DNA from: Acidiluteibacter ferrifornacis
GTDB lineage: Bacteria; Bacteroidota; Bacteroidia; Flavobacteriales_E; Vicingaceae
Reading direction: 5' to 3'
DNA length: 64,000 nt
Assembly: GCF_009909615.1 (NCBI RefSeq)
Contig: NZ_WWNE01000012.1
Coordinates: forward strand, 62,001-126,000
Part shown: positions 7,816 through 15,807 of the stretch, one piece after another
Layout of the letters: each line of letters starts with the position of its first letter
Numbering within the stretch: position 1 is the stretch's first letter
Made by a program: the position numbers and the translations under genes
The notes under the pieces: model-generated
Seen by the model: the letters and a program-made list of their open reading frames with translations, nothing else
Told to the model about the DNA's origin: nothing
The model's database searches: none

Positions 7816-9099
7816 TTATGGAAACACGCCTCTTTCTTTGTAAGTTTGCTCTAATCGCTTAAGAGCTACCAAGTAAGCGCCATTTCTCCAATGTGTGTCA
7901 TACTCTTTTGAAGTTTCTACTACCTTGTCAAAAGCGATACTAACCTTGTCGTGAATCATGTCTAATACTTGATCCAATTTCCAGATTTCAGAACGCTTAT
8001 TTTGCAACCATTCGTAGTAGCTACCAATTACACCTCCTGAGTTACAAAGAATATCAGGAATGACATCTACACCTCTTTCCAATAAAATAGCTTCAGCGTC
8101 TGTGTCTGTTGGACCATTTGCTCCTTCAGCGATTAACTTAGCTTTAATATCGTGTGCATTGTCTTTTGTAATTTGATTACCTAAAGCTGCTGGTACAATA
8201 ATGTCACAATCTAATCCAAAGAATTTTTCAGAATCGATAACTTCTGCACCATCAAATCCTTCAATTTGGTTTTTGTAACCTAAACTATGTTGGTATAATG
8301 CCTCTACGTCAATTCCCTTTTCGTTGTACAAAGTAGCACTTGCATCTTGTGCTGCAACCATTATTGCTCCCAACTGATTTAAAAAGTGTGCGGTCCAATA
8401 TCCTACGTTTCCGTATCCTTGAACGATGTATTTCATTCCCTTTAAGTCAACTCCTCTCACTTTTGCCCATGATTTAATGGTAGCAACAACTCCGAAACCT
8501 GTCGCGCGATCTCTTCCTTCAAGACCTCCTGAGCCCATTGGCTTACCAGTAACAACGTGTAGGTTGTTGAATCGGTTAGAAGGAGATTTTTGTGAAGCAA
8601 ACGTATCGGAAATCCATGCCATAATCTGAGCATTGGTGTTTACGTCTGGAGCCGGAATATCTAGATCCGGTCCGATATTATCGCCCAAGGCAAAAGTAAA
8701 TCGTCTAGAAATTCGCTCTAATTCATTCATAGAGTATTTCTTTGGATCTATTTCAATTCCTCCTTTAGCACCACCAAAAGGCAATCCTGCTAAAGCAGTT
8801 TTCCACGTCATCCAGATAGCTAATGCTCTAGCTGCATCAATGTCTACAGTTGGGTGGTATCTTAAACCACCTTTGTATGGTCCAAGTGCATTGTTATGCT
8901 GTACTCTATATCCAGTAAAAGTTTCAATGGATCCATCGTCCATTTTTACAGGAAAATGAACAACAATCTCACTATTTGTTGAGGATAAAATTTTGCGAAT
9001 TCCTTTGTCTAAATTCATTAAATCGGCTGCATGATTGAACTGATTCATCACGTTTTCATACATTCCAGTTTTCTTCTTTTCTTGTGCTTTAACTTCCAT
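7816..9099 (-). CDS. gdhA: Glutamate dehydrogenase (GudB/RocG-type)
   Basis: A 427-residue hexameric-type Glu/Leu/Phe/Val dehydrogenase interconverting glutamate with 2-oxoglutarate and ammonium. Seen: GPYKGGLRYHP with the substrate-binding lysine (about residue 75), the catalytic-lysine motif LPFGGAKGGI (about 105-114), the P-A-P-D-V-N-T segment (about 150), the Rossmann loop VQGYGNVGYW (about 225) and CNSGGVIGSYYEWLQN (about 360). The size and the short N-terminus resemble catabolic NAD-linked GDH of Bacillus. Its position directly upstream of pntA-pntA2-pntB links glutamate/ammonium metabolism to NADH/NADPH balancing in one transcript. Confidence 0.95.
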   Translation of the reverse strand: MEVKAQEKKKTGMYENVMNQFNHAADLMNLDKGIRKILSSTNSEIVVHFPVKMDDGSIETFTGYRVQHNNALGPYKGGLRYHPTVDIDAARALAIWMTWKTALAGLPFGGAKGGIEIDPKKYSMNELERISRRFTFALGDNIGPDLDIPAPDVNTNAQIMAWISDTFASQKSPSNRFNNLHVVTGKPMGSGGLEGRDRATGFGVVATIKSWAKVRGVDLKGMKYIVQGYGNVGYWTAHFLNQLGAIMVAAQDASATLYNEKGIDVEALYQHSLGYKNQIEGFDGAEVIDSEKFFGLDCDIIVPAALGNQITKDNAHDIKAKLIAEGANGPTDTDAEAILLERGVDVIPDILCNSGGVIGSYYEWLQNKRSEIWKLDQVLDMIHDKVSIAFDKVVETSKEYDTHWRNGAYLVALKRLEQTYKERGVFP

Positions 9100-9112
9100 C
9101 TAATTAATTAAA

Positions 9113-9373
9113 TTATTGATAATGTTCACAGTTTAAAATAATTGAATCTTGCGATTTTAAATTACAGTCATTTACAAAGTCACAAGTAGAACATAAACCA
9201 AAATAGAACTTTCCTTCAGCGATATATTTTGTTTGAAGTGAATGAAACTCTTTTAGCTCATTTTTTACTACATGCTCTTCGCAAAAAATGACAGTTGAAA
9301 AATCAGTTTGCATAGCACACTGATTATTCGTTTCACAATTAGTGCAAATTCTTTTATGAGTATTCACTTCCAT
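9113..9373 (-). CDS. Cysteine-rich mini-protein with duplicated CxxC-x5-C motif
   Basis: An 86-residue protein, start chosen at the ATG at 9373 rather than the TTG at 9391. It is built of two similar halves: CTNCETNNQC...FCEEH near the N-terminus and CSTCDFVNDC...NCEHY at the C-terminus, each a C-x2-C-x5-C group followed by C-E-H or C-E-x-H after about 15 residues. This pattern suggests two metal sites (zinc or an iron-sulfur cluster); no named family is recognised. It is the promoter-proximal gene of the gdh-pnt-rnk operon (13 bp before gdh), so it may be a redox or metal sensor or a partner of that operon; this is inference. Confidence 0.7.
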   Translation of the reverse strand: MEVNTHKRICTNCETNNQCAMQTDFSTVIFCEEHVVKNELKEFHSLQTKYIAEGKFYFGLCSTCDFVNDCNLKSQDSIILNCEHYQ

Positions 9374-9399
9374 TTTTTTATGCAATTTCAACTGCTCTT

Positions 9400-9415
9400 T
9401 ACGAAGTGTATGCCA
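9400..9415 (-). promoter_or_regulatory. Weak sigma-54-like promoter element upstream of the gdh operon
   Basis: Minus-strand reading gives TGGCATACACTTCGTA. The -24 part (TGGCA) is perfect against the sigma-54 consensus TGGCAC-N5-TTGC, and the second element falls at the right spacing but reads TCGT, with GT in place of the normally invariant GC. It would start transcription about 16 bases before the ATG at 9373. No Bacteroidota -7 box is present in this interval. Weak on its own; context (NtrC-like activator and dyad upstream) raises it. Confidence 0.3.
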
Positions 9416-9523
9416 AATCTTTTTTAGAATGGGCTAATTGTGTTTATGTTTCTTTATGTTAATGTTTTAGCTCTTATCATTTTTTTATGGTTTAAATTTC
9501 TATTGTTTTAATTGATGTTTAAA

Positions 9524-9542
9524 GCGGGGAAATTCTCTCCGC
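9524..9542 (-). terminator. Possible weak terminator after the NtrC-like regulator
   Basis: Minus-strand hairpin GCGGAGA / TCCCCGC (7 bp with one G-U pair, 5-base loop) followed by only three T. It lies downstream of the response-regulator stop and before the gdh operon, so it could separate the two transcripts. Confidence 0.4.
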
Positions 9543-9543
9543 T

Positions 9544-9560
9544 TGGTACAAAATGTACCA
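9544..9560. promoter_or_regulatory. NtrC-type 17-bp dyad (putative enhancer)
   Basis: Perfect inverted repeat TGGTACA-AAA-TGTACCA. Its length, the AAA centre and the purine/pyrimidine layout closely parallel the classical NtrC site TGCACCA-AAA-TGGTGCA. It sits three bases after the stop of the NtrC-like regulator and about 160 bp upstream of the proposed start of the gdh operon, which is the usual enhancer distance for sigma-54 activators. Confidence 0.5.
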
Positions 9561-9563
9561 GGG

Positions 9564-10892
9564 TTATTTTATTTTTTCTCTTAATGTTTTTCGGTCAATA
9601 GCCAGAACTTCCGCTGCTTTGGTTTTATTATTATTTACTTCAGCTAAAACTTTTAAAATGTATTTTTTTTCCATCTCAGCTAACGTTATTGGTGTCGCAG
9701 AACTCGAAGATAATGGCGAACTCATTTTCATATAATCAGGTAGGTCATGAATGGATATACTTCCATCAACCATAATGACTAAACGATGTATGAAGTTTTC
9801 CAACTCTCTAACATTTCCAGGCCAAGAATATTCCTTCAAAATAGTCTTAATTCCTGATGGAAATTTCAGGGGTTTCTTTTTATTTTCTTTGCTATATATT
9901 TGATTAAAATGATTGATTAATATCGGAATATCCTCTTTTCTTTCTCTCAATGGTGGAATATGTATGGTCACCACATTCAACCGGTAGAATAAATCTTCTC
10001 GAAAAGCGGATTTCGCTATTTGCTCTTTCAAATCCGCATTTGAGGCAGAGATAATTCGTACATCTACTTTTTGCGATTTCGTACCTCCCAGCATGGTTAT
10101 CTCTTTCTCCTGAATGACGCGCAATAATTTGGCTTGAACAGAAGGCGAAGAATTACTGATTTCATCTAAAAAGATGGTGCCTTTATCAGCTGCTTGAAAA
10201 AATCCTGCCCTTGTAGTCACCGCACCTGTAAAAGCTCCTTTCAAATGTCCAAATAGCTCACTTTCTAGCAGTTGGTCTGGTATGGCTCCACAATTAACCG
10301 CAACAAATGGAGCAGAGGAGTAGGCACTATTGTAATGAATGGCACGTGCCACCATCTCTTTACCTGTTCCACTTTCCCCAGAAATTAGCACAGTTGCTTT
10401 ATTATTTTTAGTTCGCTCTATAGTCTTGTATAAGAGCTGCATTGGCTCTGATACTCCTATAATGCCAAAAAAAGAATCCAACTTTTCGCTCGGCTGTTCT
10501 TCCTTTAAAGTGGAATTTATCTTTTCTGATATAATGTGTTTTATAGCCGTAGTCAATTCTTCATTGGTAAACGGCTTGATCAAGTATTCTACTGCTCCCA
10601 TTTTCATTACGTCTACCGCTCCTTGCACATCTGGATATCCAGTAATAACTAGTACTGGCGTTTCGGCAAAATGATGAGAAATGTATTTGACAAGTTGGGT
10701 GCCGCCTACTTCAGGCATATTTAAATCAGTAATAACTAAATCAATTTCGGTCGTCTCCAATATTTCAATGCCTTCCACCACATTGTCTGAAGTGAAAGGA
10801 TTAAGACCCATTTCGTTGAGGTTTCTTCGAATGACTTCTAACATGTCGTGAGAATCATCTACTACTAAAACTGAAATTGATTTATTGGACAT
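9564..10892 (-). CDS. NtrC-family sigma-54-dependent response regulator
   Basis: A 442-residue transcription activator. Receiver domain at residues 1-120 with acidic pocket D12/D13, phospho-acceptor D56 and KPF near 107. AAA+ domain from about 145 to 375 with Walker A GESGTGKE, the sigma-54 contact loop GAFTGA, Walker B GTIFLDEIS and the arginine-finger region FREDLFYRLNVV. C-terminal Fis-type helix-turn-helix ends at the stop (NNNKTKAAEVLAIDRKTL). It overlaps the upstream histidine kinase gene by 11 bp and thus forms a two-component pair with it. The presence of GAFTGA predicts control of sigma-54 promoters; the adjacent gdh-pnt operon with a 17-bp dyad is the nearest candidate target (inference). 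Confidence 0.95.
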   Translation of the reverse strand: MSNKSISVLVVDDSHDMLEVIRRNLNEMGLNPFTSDNVVEGIEILETTEIDLVITDLNMPEVGGTQLVKYISHHFAETPVLVITGYPDVQGAVDVMKMGAVEYLIKPFTNEELTTAIKHIISEKINSTLKEEQPSEKLDSFFGIIGVSEPMQLLYKTIERTKNNKATVLISGESGTGKEMVARAIHYNSAYSSAPFVAVNCGAIPDQLLESELFGHLKGAFTGAVTTRAGFFQAADKGTIFLDEISNSSPSVQAKLLRVIQEKEITMLGGTKSQKVDVRIISASNADLKEQIAKSAFREDLFYRLNVVTIHIPPLRERKEDIPILINHFNQIYSKENKKKPLKFPSGIKTILKEYSWPGNVRELENFIHRLVIMVDGSISIHDLPDYMKMSSPLSSSSATPITLAEMEKKYILKVLAEVNNNKTKAAEVLAIDRKTLREKIK

Positions 10893-11991
10893 CTTTCTTC
10901 AGTTTAATGGTAAATGTTGTGCCTTTATTGAGCTCTGAATCAACGGAAATCTTTCCACCGTGACTTTGGATGATTCCATAAACTACTGCTAGGCCTAATC
11001 CGGTGCCTTCTCCTACTGGTTTGGTGGTAAAGAAAGGTTGAAACAATTTAGACATGGATTCTTTAGAAATTCCCTTTCCGTTATCGGTAATATTTAAAAC
11101 AACTTCTCCTTCTTCTTCATGGGTCTTTATTGTAAGTTTTCCTTTATTATCCATCGCACTAATAGCATTCAAAACAAGGTTGAATAAAATTTGTGAAAAT
11201 TGAATGGCATCTACGCGAATAGGTAAATCATCCTCAGATAAATCTAATACAACTTCAATTTCTTTTTCATTCAATTGAATCTGCAATAAGCCTAAATTCT
11301 CAGAAATCAATTGGTTGATATAATAATGCTTGAACTGAGTAGGCATCTCACATGAGAAAAACATCAGTTTTTTTACAATACTTCTAGCGTGAAGGGATGA
11401 GTTGATAATTTTCTTTAAGTCAGCTACTTTTTTAGGGTCTTTCTCTTCTCTTAGCATCAATTCTGAAAAACCTAGAATATTACCTAGAGGAGTATTGAGT
11501 TCATGGGCGATACCTGCTGTTATTTCTCCCAATAAGTTTAAGCGGTCGTTGTGACGCAATCGCTGCTGAATTCTTTTTTCATTCTCCCTTTTTTCATGCA
11601 ATTCAAAAATGGCAATAAGTTCTAAACCAATTTGATAAATCAAGGCTTCTTCTTCTTTTAAGAAAAGGATTTGATCTTTTGGAGGATCACTGTGGTAGTA
11701 AACAATCAGTTTTCCTCGGTTTACCCCATTGATGACTAAATCAGTAAATTGAAAGTGTTGAGATTTGGTAGGTGTGCCAAATACTTCACCATCCAGAACA
11801 ATATTGGCAGCCATTTTTTCAGGAAATTGCCAACCTTTAGGAATTACACTTGTAATTTCCTCGATTGTAGAGGGTAAATCTACCACCGCCTTTTGAGCTA
11901 TTTTTGAGATCTCGTAGAGACAACTTAACTCTTTAATTCGCTCATTCAGAGAACGAGAGAGGCTATATTTTTTTAATTGATTAGTAGTCAT
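10882..11991 (-). CDS. Soluble NtrB-like sensor histidine kinase
   Basis: A 369-residue kinase without signal peptide or membrane helices. Residues 1-135 form an alpha/beta sensor region resembling a GAF domain; a short coiled coil leads into the dimerisation domain with the H-box GIAHELNTPLGN (phospho-accepting His163). The ATPase domain has N-box NLVLNAISAM, DNGKGIS, a FFTTKPVGEGTGLGLAVV G-box and ends at residue 369. It should phosphorylate the co-encoded sigma-54 activator in response to a cytoplasmic signal, as NtrB does; the ligand is not visible. A TACATTTG -7 box lies 20 bp upstream of the ATG. Confidence 0.93.
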   Translation of the reverse strand: MTTNQLKKYSLSRSLNERIKELSCLYEISKIAQKAVVDLPSTIEEITSVIPKGWQFPEKMAANIVLDGEVFGTPTKSQHFQFTDLVINGVNRGKLIVYYHSDPPKDQILFLKEEEALIYQIGLELIAIFELHEKRENEKRIQQRLRHNDRLNLLGEITAGIAHELNTPLGNILGFSELMLREEKDPKKVADLKKIINSSLHARSIVKKLMFFSCEMPTQFKHYYINQLISENLGLLQIQLNEKEIEVVLDLSEDDLPIRVDAIQFSQILFNLVLNAISAMDNKGKLTIKTHEEEGEVVLNITDNGKGISKESMSKLFQPFFTTKPVGEGTGLGLAVVYGIIQSHGGKISVDSELNKGTTFTIKLKKDVQ

Positions 11992-12011
11992 TAAATCGGG
12001 GAGATTTTACC

Positions 12012-12019
12012 CAAATGTA
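12012..12019 (-). promoter_or_regulatory. -7 box of the kinase/regulator operon
   Basis: Minus-strand TACATTTG matches the Bacteroidota TAnnTTTG element and ends 20 bp before the kinase ATG. No TTG is seen at the expected -33 distance. Confidence 0.45.
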
Positions 12020-12081
12020 TGACTTCCTTTTAATTTAGAAAGTGAAAGAAATACAAATGTTATCACCAATGGAATGTTAAA

Positions 12082-12504
12082 TTAAGAAGTACGTCCTTCT
12101 ACGATCTCATCATACTTAGGATCATTGGGTTCCCACAATTCTACTTTGTTATTATCAGCATCTAAAATGTGAATAAATTTTCCATAATCAAAAGTCTCTA
12201 GTTCGTCTAGAATGGTCACACCATTAGCCTTGAGTTGCTCAATTAATGCTTCGATGTTTTCCACACGATAGTTAATCATGAATTCTTTTGGTGAAGGATT
12301 AAAATACTTGGTGTCCGATTTAAAAGGGCTCCATTGTGTATGTCCTTTTTTATCAGCATCGTTAGCATCTCTCCATTCGAAGGTAGTTCCATAAGCGTCG
12401 GTATTCAACCCTAAATTGGTTTTATACCACTCTTTTGTTTGATCCGGATCGTTGGTTTTGAAAAAAATACCGCCAATTCCTGTTACTCTTCCTTTTTTGC
12501 TCAT
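12082..12504 (-). CDS. VOC/glyoxalase-family protein
   Basis: A 140-residue single-module vicinal-oxygen-chelate protein; start taken at ATG 12504 (MSKKGRVTGIGG), seven residues inside the longest frame. Seen: GIGGIFFKTNDPDQTKEWY at the N-terminus, FEWRD and a C-terminal FGKFIHILDADNNKVELWEPN, with the terminal glutamate of the metal-binding set. A metal-dependent isomerase, dioxygenase or resistance function is possible; the substrate cannot be told from sequence. Monocistronic, with a -7 box 18 bp upstream. Confidence 0.85.
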   Translation of the reverse strand: MSKKGRVTGIGGIFFKTNDPDQTKEWYKTNLGLNTDAYGTTFEWRDANDADKKGHTQWSPFKSDTKYFNPSPKEFMINYRVENIEALIEQLKANGVTILDELETFDYGKFIHILDADNNKVELWEPNDPKYDEIVEGRTS

Positions 12505-12522
12505 TTGTTCCAAGTTTAGCAT

Positions 12523-12530
12523 CAAATATA
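12523..12530 (-). promoter_or_regulatory. -7 box of the VOC gene
   Basis: Minus-strand TATATTTG fits TAnnTTTG and ends 18 bp before the ATG at 12504. A TTG lies 26 bp further upstream, longer than the usual 18-21. Confidence 0.45.
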
Positions 12531-12783
12531 GGGAATATGTTGTTTTGCAGTTATTCCAAGACTGAATAAATCAATAATTGACTTTTTTAACCATTGAGTT
12601 AACAATGGCAGTATAAAGTTCACAAGGAATTATGATAGATAAAGGAATTCAAATGCAATTGGGTTAAGTATTTAACCGGAAGGTACACTGAGTTTTTTCA
12701 AAGAAAATTATCGTTGAAGTCATCCAAGTATTCATTGATTCAACCATTCATTGTTTGACTTCTTCATTTCTCTAGTAAATCCT

Positions 12784-12791
12784 TACTTTTG
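12784..12791 (+). promoter_or_regulatory. -7 box of the SulP transporter gene
   Basis: TACTTTTG followed by CACC is a full match to the Bacteroidota -7 element, 38 bp upstream of the ATG. The closest TTTG upstream (12754-12757) is 26 bp away, slightly long for the -33 element. Confidence 0.55.
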
Positions 12792-12829
12792 CACCCTCAA
12801 AATAAAAATCACTTCTTTTCAAGCCTAAA

Positions 12830-14359
12830 ATGAAAAAATATTTCAACCTTTTCGATCTATCTATGAAAGTCAATTATAAAACCGAGGTACTTTCTGGACT
12901 GACTGTAGCTATGGCATTAATTCCTGAAGCTGTAGCATTTGCGTTGATTGCAGGACTGCCTCCGTTAACAGGTTTGTATGCCGCTTTTATGATGGGATTA
13001 GTTACTTCGATTTTGGGTGGACGTCCAGGAATGATTTCGGGAGCAACAGGTGCGGTGGCTGTTGTTTTAGTGGTGCTGGCTAAATCGCACGGAATAGAAT
13101 ATATTTTTGCAACAGTGGTATTGGCTGGTTTGCTTCAAATGTCTGCTGGATTTTTAAAGTTAGGTAAGTTGATGCGTTTAGTGCCACATCCAGTTATTTT
13201 TGGCTTCGTTAATGGTTTGGCCATCATTATCTTCATGTCACAATTGGATCAGTTTAAAGATGGTTCAGGAGCTTGGTTGACTGGAACTCCATTGTTTATA
13301 ATGTTGGGTTTGGTACTTGTAACCATGTTGATTATTTGGGGATTGCCGAAGTTAACGAAAGTGATACCAGCTTCTTTGGTTGCTATTTTAAGTATTTTCG
13401 GAATTGTTGTGGCTTTTGGAATTGATACCAAAACCGTTGGTGATATGGCTTCTATATCAGGCGGATTTCCACCCTTTCACCTACCTGAAGTTCCATTTAC
13501 GCTAGAGACTCTGTATATCATTTTTCCTTTCGCTTCTATTATGGCCGGTGTTGGGTTAATAGAAAGTTTGTTGACATTAAACATTATTGATGAAATTACA
13601 GAAACCAGAGGTAGAGGCAATAAAGAGGCAGTAGCTCAAGGAATAGCAAATGTACTTTCAGGTGTATTTTCAGGTATGGGAGGATGTGCGATGATTGGTC
13701 AGAGTTTGATAAATATTTCATCAGGTGCAAGAGCGCGACTTTCTGGAATTGTAGCCGCGGTGATGTTGTTGGTATTTATCATGTTTGGGGCAGGATTAAT
13801 CGAAAAGCTTCCGATGGCTGCTTTAACTGGTTTGATGATTATGGTATCAATTGGAACTTTTGAGTGGGCAAGTTTAAAGACTTTTAAACGAATGCCTAAG
13901 TCAGATATTTTTGTGATGGTTTTAGTGACTTTAGTAACCGCAGTATTGCACAATTTAGCTTTAGCTGTTTTAATTGGTGTAATTATAGCTGCATTGGTTT
14001 TTGCATGGGACAATGCCAAAAGAATTAGAGCGAGAAAGCACATTGACGAAAATGGTGTTAAGCACTACGAAATATATGGTCCTTTGTTTTTTGGATCTAC
14101 AGCTGCTTTCGGAGAAAAGTTTGACATTCACAACGACCCGGAAGAGGTAATCATTGATTTTGCTGAAAGTAGAATTGTGGACATGTCTGCGATTGAAGCA
14201 TTGAACAAGATAACTGAGCGTTACCACAAAGTAGGGAAGAAGGTGCATTTAAAACACTTAAGCCCCGACTGCAGACTTTTATTGGAAAATGCGGATGAAA
14301 TCATTGATGTCAATGTTTTGGAAGACCCAACCTATAAATTAGCAGTGGATAAAGTTTAA
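12830..14359 (+). CDS. SulP/SLC26-family anion transporter with STAS domain
   Basis: A 509-residue inner-membrane transporter. About 10-12 hydrophobic segments fill residues 20-395, beginning with the family block LSGLTVAMALIPEAVAFALI (about 20-39) and including SGATGAVAVV (about 72) and MGGCAMIGQS (about 284). A STAS domain follows at about 410-500 (VIIDFAESRIVDMSAIEAL). SulP proteins move sulfate, bicarbonate or other anions; substrate cannot be assigned, and no sulfate-assimilation or carbonic anhydrase gene adjoins it here. It is transcribed alone, convergent with the next gene. Confidence 0.93.
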   Translation: MKKYFNLFDLSMKVNYKTEVLSGLTVAMALIPEAVAFALIAGLPPLTGLYAAFMMGLVTSILGGRPGMISGATGAVAVVLVVLAKSHGIEYIFATVVLAGLLQMSAGFLKLGKLMRLVPHPVIFGFVNGLAIIIFMSQLDQFKDGSGAWLTGTPLFIMLGLVLVTMLIIWGLPKLTKVIPASLVAILSIFGIVVAFGIDTKTVGDMASISGGFPPFHLPEVPFTLETLYIIFPFASIMAGVGLIESLLTLNIIDEITETRGRGNKEAVAQGIANVLSGVFSGMGGCAMIGQSLINISSGARARLSGIVAAVMLLVFIMFGAGLIEKLPMAALTGLMIMVSIGTFEWASLKTFKRMPKSDIFVMVLVTLVTAVLHNLALAVLIGVIIAALVFAWDNAKRIRARKHIDENGVKHYEIYGPLFFGSTAAFGEKFDIHNDPEEVIIDFAESRIVDMSAIEALNKITERYHKVGKKVHLKHLSPDCRLLLENADEIIDVNVLEDPTYKLAVDKV

Positions 14360-14396
14360 TTACTTGCTTGTAATTTTGTGATTAGGTTCCTTGCAC

Positions 14397-15029
14397 TTAA
14401 TCAAAGGATTCGTAGTCTTTCCAAACTTTTAATTCAGAGAACTGAAACGAGGAATGAACAGCATCATTCAATGCGGTGATCTGAATGTTAGCGTTCAAAG
14501 GGGCGTAATATTTTAAGTCCACATTTAAAGTGCCGATATCGCCGAAAAATCCACCGCCTTCATAAAGCCTAATTTGAAGGGTGTTTTCGTTGCTTTTATT
14601 CTGACTTCCTTTCTCAGCGATATATGCAACTGAAAAGTTTAATGGAGTACTTAGTGGTATTGCTGAAAGTAGGATTTGAGTCGTCTCTCGGATAAGTGTT
14701 TGATTGTTTAGGAGTTTTGCCGTCAGCTTTTTTTGATCTTGAATCCCTATTTGAATTTCATCATAGTTGGGATTTCCTTCTATTTTAATTGTTTGCCCAA
14801 CGAAAGATTCGGCCGAATCTATAGAATTTGCTGTAAGTATAACGACAGATTTAAACGAACCGGGTTCGTCGTATTCTTTTTCGATATCTGCTAATGCTAT
14901 GGAAGTATTGCTATCTTTTAGACTTTTTGAAACGGAAGGCGCTTCATCTTGGATTAGAAATCCAAAAATACCGTAAGAAACAACGATTAAAAGGAAAAGA
15001 ATAGAGAGTCTTTTAATTGTAGTTTTCAT
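14397..15029 (-). CDS. Exported protein of unknown function
   Basis: A 210-residue protein with an N-terminal hydrophobic segment (LSILFLLIVVSYGIFGFLI) that is a signal anchor or signal peptide, then a mature region rich in Asn, Ser and beta-strand-like alternation. No catalytic motif, cysteine or named domain is seen. Transcribed alone, convergent with the SulP gene and separated from the pentapeptide-repeat gene by about 217 bp without evident features. Confidence 0.6.
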   Translation of the reverse strand: MKTTIKRLSILFLLIVVSYGIFGFLIQDEAPSVSKSLKDSNTSIALADIEKEYDEPGSFKSVVILTANSIDSAESFVGQTIKIEGNPNYDEIQIGIQDQKKLTAKLLNNQTLIRETTQILLSAIPLSTPLNFSVAYIAEKGSQNKSNENTLQIRLYEGGGFFGDIGTLNVDLKYYAPLNANIQITALNDAVHSSFQFSELKVWKDYESFD

Positions 15030-15246
15030 AGTTTACTGTTTTAATTTACAGTTATGATAACGGTTTTTATTAGACAAATTGTATTGCAGACGGAAAATCG
15101 ATGGGTTTTAAATCGTTCTCATTTATCTGATGGACTGAGTTTTTCGTAAATAGCTTTTGCTTAGATTATTAAAGTCCTTATTAAGGTTCTAGATTTCACT
15201 GAGTGAATTCAAAGTGCGCTCTATATTATAGTTTTAGTTATCTCCA

Positions 15247-15807
15247 CTACAAGACCTTAATCTGATGATGATAAAGCAGTCCTTCTAGTCCATCTCGGGA
15301 AAACGTTGCTCCTTTAATCCTGTTATTATCAGGCCGAATGGCATAATTATACGAAGTGCTGAAATCAGCTTTTTCTAAATTGGTTCTCTCGAAAATCGCA
15401 GATAGAAAATCGCATTGACTAAAGTGAGTAGCCGATAAATTAGCTTCTGTAAAGTCTACTTCATGTAGATTACAATTACTAAAGCGAGTTTTTTTCAGCA
15501 CCAACTGATAAAATGAACTCAGGCTGAGAATACAATCGCTAAAAGACATGGCCAACAAGAATTTATTGCAATCTTCAAAATGTAATCCTAAGAGTTTACA
15601 TTTTTCAAAAGAAACCGTTTTTAAAGCAGTGTTGGAAAGATTTGAGAGGCTTAAATCGCAATTAATGAATGTACATTCTATGAACACAAAATCTGATAAA
15701 TCAAAATGAGAAAGGGAGCAGTTTTCAAAGGTGCAATTGTCATACTCTCCTTTTTCTAATTGTGTTTCATTTTTAAATAATTGTTCATAAAAACTATCTG
15801 CTGCCAT
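15247..15807 (-). CDS. Pentapeptide-repeat protein (Qnr/MfpA-like size)
   Basis: A 186-residue right-handed quadrilateral beta-helix protein. From about residue 20 to 150 nearly every fifth position is Leu or Phe preceded by small residues (CTFENCSLSHFDLSDFVF, CDFLSAIFERTNLEKADFS), and the C-terminal cap has DNNRIKGATFS and a GLEGLL helix typical of the cytoplasmic Qnr-like proteins. Some homologues mimic DNA and protect gyrase; that role here is only a possibility. Its start overlaps the DinB gene by 14 bp, so it is co-translated within a Crp-DinB-pentapeptide operon. Confidence 0.85.
   Translation of the reverse strand: MAADSFYEQLFKNETQLEKGEYDNCTFENCSLSHFDLSDFVFIECTFINCDLSLSNLSNTALKTVSFEKCKLLGLHFEDCNKFLLAMSFSDCILSLSSFYQLVLKKTRFSNCNLHEVDFTEANLSATHFSQCDFLSAIFERTNLEKADFSTSYNYAIRPDNNRIKGATFSRDGLEGLLYHHQIKVL

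Larger units (their letters stand above)
12505..12829. other. Intergenic region between VOC gene and SulP transporter gene
   Basis: A 325-bp divergent promoter region. It holds a minus-strand -7 box (12523-12530) for the VOC gene, an inverted repeat CCATTG-N6-CAATGG at 12591-12608 that could be an operator, and a plus-strand TACTTTTG box at 12784-12791 for the SulP gene. No small reading frame or RNA gene is evident. Confidence 0.6.

Noticed and set aside
9553..9735. Plus-strand frame opposite the NtrC-like regulator
   Set aside because: Antisense to the conserved Fis helix-turn-helix; its ATG comes from the dyad at 9544-9560.
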